In this document: one piece after another, positions 18,535-27,700 of the stretch
Layout: the number at the start of each line of letters is the position of its first letter
How positions within the stretch are numbered: position 1 is the first letter of the stretch
Source: Clostridiales bacterium
GTDB taxonomy: Bacteria; Bacillota; Clostridia; UBA1381
Length of the DNA: 64,000 nt
Assembly: GCA_029226975.1 (NCBI GenBank)
Contig: JAQXZB010000017.1
Location: 26,504 to 90,503 of the forward strand
Reading direction: 5' to 3'
Translations under genes and position numbers: made by a program
The notes under the pieces: model-generated
Told to the model about the DNA's origin: nothing
Seen by the model: only the letters and a program-made list of their open reading frames with translations
The model's database searches: none

Positions 18535-21225
18535 CTATCTTATTACTACCACAGCACGAACCTTTCCGTTTGTGGAGAATACACTTATAACATCACTGCC
18601 TACCGCAACCGCTCTCATATCCGCAAATTCAGCAGACTTGTCTGCCCTATTGAATATAAATACAGGCGGCGGGTTGTTTTTGTAAACCTCATAGTAAAGG
18701 CTCGATTCCTCATCAAGGGCAGGGCTAACGTTTATTCTTGTAACCCATCTGTTGTATTGATTTGATACATAATTATAATCCGCATCGAGAGCATAGCCCA
18801 CAAATATGGTGTATGACGAGCTTGCGCTGTCAAGCCCGAACTGCGGCATTACATCATAGCTTTTTACGATTTTGAGGTTTTCTATTTTCCCCTCGTTGTT
18901 CAAAAGGTAGGCAACAAGGCTTCCGCGTCTGGGCACCTCATATTTCTCATACTCTCTGTACGCCTCGGTAATATCATATACCTTTTCCTTGCCCTCATCA
19001 TTTAACATGGTAATCTTTAAGGTTTCCTCATTGCTGTCCTCATCCATTACCGTAACAACATCGGTAACAAAACCGACCTCGCTTGTGCTTGTAAGCTCGC
19101 CCACCGTTCCGTCCTTCATGGGCGCCGTAACCACAATGAGGTCAACAACGTGCCTGTCCTCGTTCATTTCATAGCTTATAACATTATAGGTCTTGCCGTT
19201 GCTCATCTCAACATTTGCAAGGTAATCCCTTGAAGAAGGCTTTTCCGAGTCGGGAACGCATATGGTTCTCGTTTCAAAATCAACGCCGAATCCGCCCTTG
19301 TCGGTGTTGTCGCCGTTGCCCTTGGCAAAGGTTCTCTCATATGAATTGTATACCTTTTTATCTCCGCCTCTTTCAGGCTTTAAAATCACCACTGAATCAA
19401 TCTCATCCTTGCTGTTTAAGGTATATCTTACAGCCTTATTTAAAATATACTCCGCGGCGGTTTTTGAGCTTAGCTTTCTTTGCTCCGTACTGCCGTTTAT
19501 GCCGGATACATATACATTTGCCGCCAGGTACATATTCCTAAGCTCCTCGTTGCTGGCAATAATCTTGGAGATGATTGTTGCGTCGCCGCCGTCCTCATTC
19601 TCCTCCTCTTCCTTTTTCTCGCTGAGCTTATTGGGAATAATCATCTTTACTCCGGCATAGGTGGCGGAATCGTCCATGAATATACTTGCGGCATAGCCGT
19701 AATTGGTAGAGGTGGTAATTGTCTTTATATAAACAACCTCTCCCATATAATTCATATATGCTCTTATATCCCTGTCAAAAACAGCATTATCTTTGACCTC
19801 GTCCCGTTCGGTGGGATACACCTTTCCGTTTATGGTAACGGTATCGTCATCACACGCCGTAAGCTTTCCGTCAACAAATGCGTCGCATATAATCCCCTCG
19901 GTAAAATTCTTATCATCGCTTTGGCATATGCTGATTACATTATCCTTTAATACATCCTCTGCCGAAGCGGGCGTTCCGTCGGATTTATAGAGAACTATTC
20001 TTTTATTGCTGTTTCTTTCCGTATCTACATCTATGTATTTCTTTCCGCCCAGTAAAGTGCTGTCCGAAAAATAAATCATTCCCCTCTCGGCGTTTACGTC
20101 CTCGACAATCACGCTTACATATGATTTATATAAAATAATATCTATATCATTATCACTGTCCGAGGTATTGTTAATAAGCGTCAACTCACCCTGTTCAAGA
20201 TTTAAAAACTCCTCAGGATTCCAGGAAGGAACCGGGCGGTTGTTTTTTAATACCCGAACACCCGGTATAAGCTTCTTTGTTTTTGAGGTATTGCCCTCGG
20301 TGTAATAGGTTATGCTTGAAGCATCCGCTTCCTTTATGTCCTTTACCGGAATTGTTATAACCTCGTTGTACTCCGAAGGACGCAGACTTATTATTTTATT
20401 GCTTTCCTCGGTATTTACATAATATACAACTCTTTGACCTATATATCTTGCCGCAGCCGGGTCGTTTATGTAATATATGGAATTGTCAATCTCTATCTGT
20501 CCCGAATTCATGTCCGACAGTGCATTATTCATATATGCGTCCACTGTTGCGGTAACGATACCCTCGCGCTTTTCAACACTTCCGTCCGCTACGGTTGTGA
20601 ACTTATCTCTGAAGGTGGTGTTTGAGATTACATAATCAACCTTGCCTCCACGCATTTCGGTTGTCATAATCTTTACATACAGTGCATTATACACCATTCT
20701 TGCGGTAGCTTCCCTTGTAAAGGGATAGCTGATATTTACACCCTTTAAAAGCCCGATTGTTCCCGCCGTTAATGTATATCCGCCGGGGTATCCGCCGTTG
20801 TTTTCGCCCTGAATGCTGTAGCCCAAACAGCATACAAGTATTTTACATATATTTTCATAGCTTAAATATTCGTCGGGACCGAACTTATTGTCGCCGATGC
20901 CGCTTATGATACCCAAATGCGACAGCATAACAATATAGCCGTTGGCCCAATGATCCGTCCCCACGTCATCATACATTTTCTCATTCTTGTATGATGCCGC
21001 CGCATCCTCCATACTCATCATTCTTGATGCAATAGCTGCAAACTCCGCTCTTGTGACGGGCTTTTCCAAATGAAACTCACCGTCGTCATCACCCTCCATA
21101 ACCTTGAGGGTTTTAAGCTCAAAGACAATATCGTCCATTGTAAGGGCGGCATAAGCGGGCATTGCAGCAGCCGCAAACAGCATCGCGGCAGCTATAATTA
21201 TCGCTGTCAGTCTTTTTTTCATCAT
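18535..21225 (-). CDS. SLH-domain surface protein of unknown function
   Basis: An 896-residue secreted protein. The signal peptide is followed at once by N-terminal SLH repeats (KPVTRAEFAAIASRMM; HWANGYIVMLSHLGIISG; FTREATARMVYNAL, to about 200). The remaining 700 residues form a long beta-rich region of repeated short segments (EGIVTATVDAYMN, YVSVIVEDVNAERGMIYF, VDGKLTACDDDTVTINGKVY) with no domain I recognise. The open frame extends to 21291, but AAAGGAAAG before the ATG at 21225 fixes the start. SLH at the N-terminus, unlike the C-terminal SLH of the next two genes, suggests a structural S-layer-type component. It is first in the operon, behind a promoter with tandem activator sites. Confidence 0.72.
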   Translation of the reverse strand: MMKKRLTAIIIAAAMLFAAAAMPAYAALTMDDIVFELKTLKVMEGDDDGEFHLEKPVTRAEFAAIASRMMSMEDAAASYKNEKMYDDVGTDHWANGYIVMLSHLGIISGIGDNKFGPDEYLSYENICKILVCCLGYSIQGENNGGYPGGYTLTAGTIGLLKGVNISYPFTREATARMVYNALYVKIMTTEMRGGKVDYVISNTTFRDKFTTVADGSVEKREGIVTATVDAYMNNALSDMNSGQIEIDNSIYYINDPAAARYIGQRVVYYVNTEESNKIISLRPSEYNEVITIPVKDIKEADASSITYYTEGNTSKTKKLIPGVRVLKNNRPVPSWNPEEFLNLEQGELTLINNTSDSDNDIDIILYKSYVSVIVEDVNAERGMIYFSDSTLLGGKKYIDVDTERNSNKRIVLYKSDGTPASAEDVLKDNVISICQSDDKNFTEGIICDAFVDGKLTACDDDTVTINGKVYPTERDEVKDNAVFDRDIRAYMNYMGEVVYIKTITTSTNYGYAASIFMDDSATYAGVKMIIPNKLSEKKEEEENEDGGDATIISKIIASNEELRNMYLAANVYVSGINGSTEQRKLSSKTAAEYILNKAVRYTLNSKDEIDSVVILKPERGGDKKVYNSYERTFAKGNGDNTDKGGFGVDFETRTICVPDSEKPSSRDYLANVEMSNGKTYNVISYEMNEDRHVVDLIVVTAPMKDGTVGELTSTSEVGFVTDVVTVMDEDSNEETLKITMLNDEGKEKVYDITEAYREYEKYEVPRRGSLVAYLLNNEGKIENLKIVKSYDVMPQFGLDSASSSYTIFVGYALDADYNYVSNQYNRWVTRINVSPALDEESSLYYEVYKNNPPPVFIFNRADKSAEFADMRAVAVGSDVISVFSTNGKVRAVVVIR

Positions 21226-21326
21226 TTTTTCTTTCCTTTCTGTTACGCATATTTTTTGGACGGTTCCGCTCGCAGACGGACGAAACCGCAAAAAAGCACA
21301 ACACAGCTGTAGCTTCTTCTGATTTT

Positions 21327-21390
21327 AGTATAACATATGAACAATATGTAAACAATAGGTTATATTTTTCCCTAAATGGCTATATTTAAC
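21327..21390 (-). promoter_or_regulatory. Promoter 1 of the glycan regulon (SLH operon)
   Basis: On the minus strand TTGTTT (21350-21355), 17 bp, TATACT (21327-21332). Immediately upstream, on the plus strand, AATAGGTTATATTTTTC and AAATGGCTATATTTAAC form a tandem repeat. Their GG pairs are at 21358 and 21378, exactly 20 bp apart, and the proximal GG is 3 bp from the -35. The same geometry recurs at four other promoters. Confidence 0.8.
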
Positions 21391-21410
21391 CCTTGATTTA
21401 TCATATATAC

Positions 21411-21437
21411 AAGAAAGCCGCGCCCGGCGGCTTTCTT
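21411..21437 (-). terminator. Terminator after the ABC permease operon
   Basis: A perfect 11-bp stem AAGAAAGCCGC / GCGGCTTTCTT with a 5-base loop, starting 1 bp after the permease stop on the minus strand. The downstream tail is AT-rich but not a pure T run. Confidence 0.7.
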
Positions 21438-21438
21438 G

Positions 21439-22272
21439 TTATCCCTTTACTCCCGATGAGGTTACTCCCTCAACAAAATATCTCTGGCAGAACAGGAACA
21501 TCACTATAATGGGCAACAGCACCAGTGTTGCCGCAGCCATCTGCGCTCCGTAGTCCTGTACCTGTCCCGATGAAAACAGCTTGATACCAACCGATAACAT
21601 CTGCTTCTTTATATCCGAAATATACAGATACGGGCTCATGTAATCATTCCATGTCCATACAAAGGAGAACAGCATCATTGTTGCTATTGCCGGCTTTGCA
21701 AGGGGTACGATTATGCTGTAGTAAATCTTAAAATGATTACAGCCGTCAATTTTTGCCGCCTCGCTTATGGAGTCGGGTATGCTTATAAATGACTGCCTTA
21801 ACAGGAATACAAAGTATACGTCAACGCAGCTTGGTATAATGATTGCCCACATTGTATTTAAAAGCTTTAAGTTTTTAAATATAATGTATCTGGGCAAAAT
21901 CATAATATCCGACGGAATCATCAGTGCCGCAAGCAGCACCAGAAATATCGCGTCCCGGCCCTTAAACTGAATTTTCGAGAAGCCGTATGCCGTAAGGGTT
22001 ATTAAAAACAGCTTCAATAAAAGCGTTATTCCCGTCATTAAAATCGTGTTCCAGTACCACAGCGGGAAATTGTAATATTCACTGTTAAAAAGTCCCGTTA
22101 TGTTCTTTAGAGTGAAGTTTGACGGAATAAGCTCAAAGGGCTTCATCAAAACGTCACCGCTGGGTTTAAAGGACGAGGACAGCATGAATATAAACGGATA
22201 TATGCACATAACTCCGATTACAAGCATAATAATCGTTACTATCCATTTTGTAACCTTATTTTTCTTATACAT
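21439..22272 (-). CDS. Carbohydrate ABC transporter permease (MalG/LplC type)
   Basis: A 277-residue CUT1-family inner permease subunit with six predicted membrane segments. The ATPase-docking EAA loop is visible as EAAKIDGCNHFKIYYSIIVPL near 190-210. It pairs with the permease encoded 15 bp upstream and with the binding lipoprotein to import an oligosaccharide. The operon holds no ATPase gene, which in Firmicutes usually means a shared MsmX-type ATPase encoded elsewhere. GGGAGG precedes the ATG. Confidence 0.92.
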   Translation of the reverse strand: MYKKNKVTKWIVTIIMLVIGVMCIYPFIFMLSSSFKPSGDVLMKPFELIPSNFTLKNITGLFNSEYYNFPLWYWNTILMTGITLLLKLFLITLTAYGFSKIQFKGRDAIFLVLLAALMIPSDIMILPRYIIFKNLKLLNTMWAIIIPSCVDVYFVFLLRQSFISIPDSISEAAKIDGCNHFKIYYSIIVPLAKPAIATMMLFSFVWTWNDYMSPYLYISDIKKQMLSVGIKLFSSGQVQDYGAQMAAATLVLLPIIVMFLFCQRYFVEGVTSSGVKG

Positions 22273-22287
22273 ATTCTGCGCCTCCCA

Positions 22288-23181
22288 TCAATAATTTACC
22301 CATTTTTTCTGTCCGCGCCATTGGATAAGCGTGATGAGCATAACCACCGCAAACATCACCATAGCCTGGGCGCTTGCAAAGCCTGTCTGATACTTAACAA
22401 ATGCGCTGCGGACAATGCTTATTGCCATAACCGTTGTCGCCTGACCCGGTCCTCCGTCGGTAAGGGACTGAATAACCGTAAAGTTCTGAAGCGAGGTTAT
22501 AATAGAGCTTACTATAAGGAAAAATGTTGTCGGCGAAAGCATGGGAATAACCACATTCTTAATTCTCTGCAGCTTGTTGGCTCCGTCTATCTGCGCCGCC
22601 TCCTCAAGCTCTGCGGGAACATTCTGCAAGGCACCCAAGTATGTAATCATGTTAAGTCCCACGCCCTTCCATACCGCAATGGCTGCAACCGTCGGCAGTG
22701 CGAACTTATCCGACAAAAGCAAAAGCGGCGGATCCTTTACACCGAGAGCACCAAGCAATGTCACAAGCGGACCTCCCGTACCGAGAAGCAGCTTGAACAC
22801 AACCGCTACGGCTACCATGTTCGATACATAAGGTAAAAATACCATTCCTCTTATTGTATTTTTAAAATATACTCCCTTGTTAAGGAGCAGTGCAAGTATG
22901 AATCCAACGACCATAATCAGCGGAACATAAACCAGGGAATATAGCCCCGTTCGTCCCAGAGCCGCCATGACCTCTTTGTTTTTAAACATCTCGATAAAGT
23001 TCTTTAGTCCCACAAAATGCATACTGTCCATTTTTGTAAGATAGGTCATATCGGTAAACGAAAGCACTATCGAGAAAATGAACGGTATTCCGGTAAATAT
23101 CGTAAACAGCAGTACATACGGGCTGATAAAGGCATATCCGGTCCTGTTTTCTTTACGTTCGAGTGCGCTGCCCTTTTTCAC
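22288..23181 (-). CDS. Carbohydrate ABC transporter permease (MalF/LplB type)
   Basis: A 297-residue permease subunit with a basic cytoplasmic N-terminus, six predicted membrane segments and the EAA loop EEAAQIDGANKLQRIKNVVIPML near 192-214. The start codon is GTG at 23181, after GAAAGGAAGGAAG. It is the partner of the downstream MalG-type subunit in a CUT1 importer. Family resemblance to LplB and YtcP-type permeases of complex polysaccharide uptake fits the neighbouring lyases and glycosidases. The actual substrate is not determined by sequence. Confidence 0.92.
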   Translation of the reverse strand: MKKGSALERKENRTGYAFISPYVLLFTIFTGIPFIFSIVLSFTDMTYLTKMDSMHFVGLKNFIEMFKNKEVMAALGRTGLYSLVYVPLIMVVGFILALLLNKGVYFKNTIRGMVFLPYVSNMVAVAVVFKLLLGTGGPLVTLLGALGVKDPPLLLLSDKFALPTVAAIAVWKGVGLNMITYLGALQNVPAELEEAAQIDGANKLQRIKNVVIPMLSPTTFFLIVSSIITSLQNFTVIQSLTDGGPGQATTVMAISIVRSAFVKYQTGFASAQAMVMFAVVMLITLIQWRGQKKWVNY

Positions 23182-23210
23182 TTTTCTTCCTTCCTTTCTT
23201 TTTTATATTT

Positions 23211-23240
23211 AATGCGCCGACTTCTTAAAGCCGGCGCATT
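23211..23240 (-). terminator. Hairpin between the binding-protein and permease genes
   Basis: A perfect 9-bp stem AATGCGCCG / CGGCGCATT with a 12-base loop, in the 70-bp gap after the binding-protein stop. Such hairpins between binding-protein and permease genes commonly give partial termination or 3' protection, so that binding protein exceeds permease. An A/T-rich tail without a clean T run supports partial function. Confidence 0.7.
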
Positions 23241-23251
23241 TTCGCAGCGAA

Positions 23252-24610
23252 TTATTTCGTTTCCTCTGCAATTGCCGTATCGGCACGGCTTGTTATGGAT
23301 GACACAGCCTCATCTATGGGCTTTGAGCCTGCTCCGTAAAGCTGAGCTTCTTCTATAATAATCTGATTGATTGTTGTGTCCGCCGGGCCTATAATCTTCT
23401 CCGCTATAACCTTTCTGTCGGGATCGAACCAAGCCTTCTTAAATTCCTCGACAGTTATAGCGTCATTTGCAAATGTGGGCACAAGCTTCTCTGAAATATA
23501 ATTTGTGATTTCCTCATCACTCAGGTCAACTCTTGCCGGAATACGTCCGTAGCCCAAGGTATACTGATTTTCCGCCATGCAGGCAATTGCCGCAAAAGCC
23601 GCGTCCTTGTTCTTGCTTGTTGTGGGAACCGCATAGCAGCCTGTTACAGCCAGTGTTGACGGCTCCTGTCCCTCGGGATAGGGCATGGGCAAAATACCGC
23701 ACTGCCAATCTCTGGGGTACTTTTCCAAATCCGGAAGCATTGACGCAACCCAGCCGCCGCATACAAACATTCCCATTTTACCGCCCGCAACAAAGGAGTT
23801 CCAGGGATATGTTCCGGAAGCATAGGTAATGCTGTCTGGCTGAATTTTATCCTTGTTGCCCAAGCCATAGAACCATTCAAGGCTTTCTTTAAACAGCGGA
23901 TCGGAGAAGTTTGACTTCGTCTGATCCTCATTATATGCCTTAAATCCCTTTTGGAAAGCATACATATAATTGTAGTTGTCATAGTCAAGCATGAACGAGC
24001 CGTAAATACCCTTTGAAGCGTCCGTCAGCTTCTTTGCCGTTTCAACATACTTTTCCCATGTCCAGCCGTCTGCCGAAGGATATTCAAGCCCCGCTTCGTC
24101 AAAAAGCTTCTTATTGTAATAGGTGAGCCAAATATCGCTAAAGGCAGGCAGTCCGTAAACCCTGTCATCGCTGTAGATGGCAAGATTATCTCCGAACTTT
24201 TCCTCCATGTTGTAATTTGCATTGACTGCCAGCTCATCAAGCGGTGTAAGCACTCCCGCGCTGTAGTATGATTTGAGCTTTGAATCCGTTCCATAGAGAA
24301 TATCCAGCTCATCTCCCGCCATAAGGCTTACCAGTGCTTTGTCAACCTCTCCGGCATTGGTATTGGGAACTATTGTAAATTCAATGTTAATTCCCGTCTT
24401 TTCCCTTACCAGCTCGATAAGCTCCTGTGTTTCTCCTCCCTGGGTTGCCGATTCGGAAACCGCATAATGCAGCGTTACTCCCTCATAGGGCTTTTCGCTG
24501 TTTGTTGCCGCCGTTGGGGACGGCGCGTTCTTCTCGGTACAGCCGGCTGCCATTGTGCATAAAGATGCCGCCGCCATAACCGCCGCAATACTCCTGTTTA
24601 ATAATTTCAT
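23252..24610 (-). CDS. ABC transporter sugar-binding lipoprotein
   Basis: A 452-residue extracytoplasmic solute-binding protein of family 1. The N-terminus has a lipoprotein signal with lipobox MAAGC (Cys24), so the mature protein is anchored to the outer face of the membrane. The body shows the usual features: an early YEGVTLHYAVSESATQGGE strand, a WTWEKYVETAKKLTD segment near 180, and GKMGMFVCGGWVASML near 280. It delivers an oligosaccharide to the two downstream permeases. It has its own promoter (24656-24684) with tandem activator sites, and a strong AAGGAGG before the ATG. Confidence 0.93.
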   Translation of the reverse strand: MKLLNRSIAAVMAAASLCTMAAGCTEKNAPSPTAATNSEKPYEGVTLHYAVSESATQGGETQELIELVREKTGINIEFTIVPNTNAGEVDKALVSLMAGDELDILYGTDSKLKSYYSAGVLTPLDELAVNANYNMEEKFGDNLAIYSDDRVYGLPAFSDIWLTYYNKKLFDEAGLEYPSADGWTWEKYVETAKKLTDASKGIYGSFMLDYDNYNYMYAFQKGFKAYNEDQTKSNFSDPLFKESLEWFYGLGNKDKIQPDSITYASGTYPWNSFVAGGKMGMFVCGGWVASMLPDLEKYPRDWQCGILPMPYPEGQEPSTLAVTGCYAVPTTSKNKDAAFAAIACMAENQYTLGYGRIPARVDLSDEEITNYISEKLVPTFANDAITVEEFKKAWFDPDRKVIAEKIIGPADTTINQIIIEEAQLYGAGSKPIDEAVSSITSRADTAIAEETK

Positions 24611-24655
24611 TCCTCATACCTCCTTGGTGTTTGAATAACTTTTTGTGTTATCTAT

Positions 24656-24720
24656 ATTATACAATGGAATTATACTTCTTTCCATAGGTAGATTTTTTAA
24701 TCCATGGTCTATTTTTGTAC
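24656..24720 (-). promoter_or_regulatory. Promoter 2 of the glycan regulon (ABC transporter)
   Basis: On the minus strand TGGAAA (24679-24684), 17 bp, perfect TATAAT (24656-24661). Upstream lies a tandem repeat on the plus strand, TCCATAGGTAGATTTTTT at 24681 and TCCATGGTCTATTTTTG at 24701, with TCCAT exactly 20 bp apart. The proximal GG (24687-24688) is 3 bp from the -35, as in the other four promoters. Confidence 0.78.
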
Positions 24721-24734
24721 AAATTATGAATTTT

Positions 24735-27700
24735 TTATTTGGAATATGCAAGGGGTACCATGTTATCATCCCATACATAAACTCTAAGCGTTTTTCCCTC
24801 TGCCTGCGCCGCCGCAATTTCCGTATCGCCCGGATTTGCGGTTATCTTTTCTCTTTGTACCTTATAAAGAGTATTATCCTCGTTATAGACAGCGGCCGTA
24901 ACCGTTGCTTCAACGGGAGTGCCGGTTTCATTTTTTACCGTAATTTTCCCGTTTTCACATAAAACCGACAGCGGCATTTCGCCCTTCACGGTCACTCTGA
25001 AATCCTTGTATGCCGTAAATCCGTCATCGCTGTTTACTATTTTGGTGGTCATTATAACATCGCAGTCCGCTGCCGCTCCGTAAAATGTTCCGTCTGCTGC
25101 TATAACCTCCGGTCTGCTGCTGCTCCATGAAATCTCTGCTCCCTCCTCGATTGATGAGGGCAGTATGAGATTTTCTCCCACGCTTTGCGGATTTTTTGTC
25201 AGCTTATCCATTGTAAGCTCCTCAACGGTATTGTCAACGGCCTGAACGGGACTTTTTTCAATCTCGCAAAGTCTGAGCCTTTCAAGCTTTACAAAATCCC
25301 CCGGAGTCATATTCTTGTTTGCCGCAAAGCGTATTCCCGACAAATATGCACCCGCCTGGGTCGTTCCCCAGTTGGTCATGACAAAGGTATCCGCCGAAGC
25401 CCCCGAGTTTAATGTGCCGGTGGTTTTTGAAGCCTGGGTCGACCCGTCCTTAAATACTTGGAATGTGGATGTATCGGAATCGAACACAACGCACATATCC
25501 ACAAAGGAAGCGGTATTGCTCCACATGGGCGAAGCGCTTGCCGTAGTATTCAGCTTGTTATTATAAACGCTTATGGTTCCCGATGCGTTTTGGAATCGTC
25601 CGACACTTGTGCCGGGATTTTTGTTTCTCGCGCCGATAAAGTCTATCCACGAGCTGCTGCTTGTATGCGGCAGAGCAATGCGCATTTCAACCGAGTATTT
25701 GCCCTTAAAATCAGTTCTTCTCACCGTCACGCGTTCGTCACCGCCGTAATTTTCCTCAATCTGCTCAAAATTCTTCAATGCCGAATATACCGTATTACCG
25801 TCACCGACTCCCGAGGGAACCGTAACCGCCGAGGACTTGTTTATAACAAGTGCGCCGCCTTTAACCGCAAAAGCCCCGTAATCCGCATTCTCGTTCACTC
25901 TCATGGGATCGTCCGTTTCGCTCCACCCTTGCTCCTGAAGCTCATTCTGGGCCATATCCGCCCCGGTATAATCCTCCTCGTCAATAGGTGTTCCAAATCC
26001 CTTCCATTCATTTGAGGTTTCAAGCAGCACAAACGCTCCGCTGCTTTCCCTGCCGTTTTCCATTGCCGTAACCTTATAGGTGGTCTGCTTCTTTGCCTCC
26101 TCCTCGCTTACGTCAAATTCAAAGACAGTATTCTCTGCCGTACCCATAAGCTCATAATCGGCCGCGTTTTCCACTGCCCTGTACACTCTGTACTCCTCGG
26201 CGCTGTCCGTTCCCGTCCATTTTACGGCAGCATGAGTTGAAGTGCTGTATTTTACGCTTACATCGGACGGAGCGCTTATACTTGTGCGCGCCGGTATGTC
26301 GGATATAACATACTCCTCACCCTTTTGGGTGTTAAAGGTTATCTTGTCCGTACCCTGTGCCGTAAATGACACCCCATTCCCCTTTGAGTCCGTTACCTTT
26401 GCAAGAGCAATATTGTCAAAGCCCACGCTTACGCTTTCGGTATCTGCGCGGGAACGGATTTTCGCTTCGGTTACGGTGCTGTTTTTCCAGTCAATGTCCA
26501 CCTCAAAATTTCCCCTTGCAACCAATCCGTCCACAGAGCCGCTTGTCCATACCGGAGAGAGTGCCGGCAAAAGCTCTATATATCCCGCATGGCTTTGCAT
26601 CAGGGTTTCGATAACACCCGCAACAGCACCCAAATTTCCGTCTATCTGGAAGGTAGCCGTAGGATGCGTGTTCCACAAATTCGGATTTGTCGAGCCTGTT
26701 AAAATCTTCTTGTAGGCTTCATAGGACTGTACTCCGTCCTTTGCTCTTGCCCATAAATTCATTCTGTGCGCCAAAGCCCAGCCCGGAAGCGAGCTGCTCA
26801 TTCCTCTCTTTTGCAGAGTAACCTTTGCTCCGTCAAGCCATGCCGGAGTATTATCGTTTATCGATGTGCCCGGATAAAGCCCCTTAAGCTGTGAAACATG
26901 CCTGTGTCCCGCCTCGCCGGAGGTTCCGTCCGCATACTGATTATAATGTCCCTCGTCGCGGTATTCCTTTACCTGTCCGTCAAGACCTATAAGCACCGGG
27001 TCAAGCTTATCTATCTGCATATCGATTACGCTCTCAAGCTCCGTATCGGGATTTTCCAAAAGAGCGCCCAGTATCTCGGTTTCCTTGTAAGCTTCGTAGG
27101 TCATCTGTTGGTCAAAGGCACAGCCCGGCGATATTCTCTTGTTTGCATTCTCAGGCGATGCCGAATGTTCTATAAGATATTTTCCGTCATGCTCCACAAC
27201 GGCTCTTGACAAAAATTTTGCCACTCCGCCCACAGCCTTGTAATCATGCTCAAGCTTGCCCGGGTCTCTTGTAAAATCATACTGGTCATAAAAAAGCATT
27301 GCCGTAAGCGCCGAGGTACCCGGTCCCGAATGGGTCGAGCCGGTGGGCGGTCCGTCCAGTGCGTAAGGGTATGCTCCTGTGCCAACGCCCCAGCCGTTTT
27401 CGTGGTCTGTGACATTATCCTTGTCCGCGCCCCATACCTTTAGGTAATTGTCCGCGCCCGTTTCGGCAGCGTACATATACGCCTTGTTGTAATCCTCATA
27501 GGACTCAAACATTTCCGCCAGATTTGCCGTAAATACCGGCCAGTAATTCATCTGCACATTTATGTTGTGCCAGTAGCCCGCCGTCCATGGCGCGCTGTCA
27601 TATGCGTTCCATGCGCCCTGCAAATGTGCCGGAAGCGCGCCTTTTCGAGATGAGGCTATGAGCAAATATCTTCCGTACTGGAAATACAATTCCTCCATAT

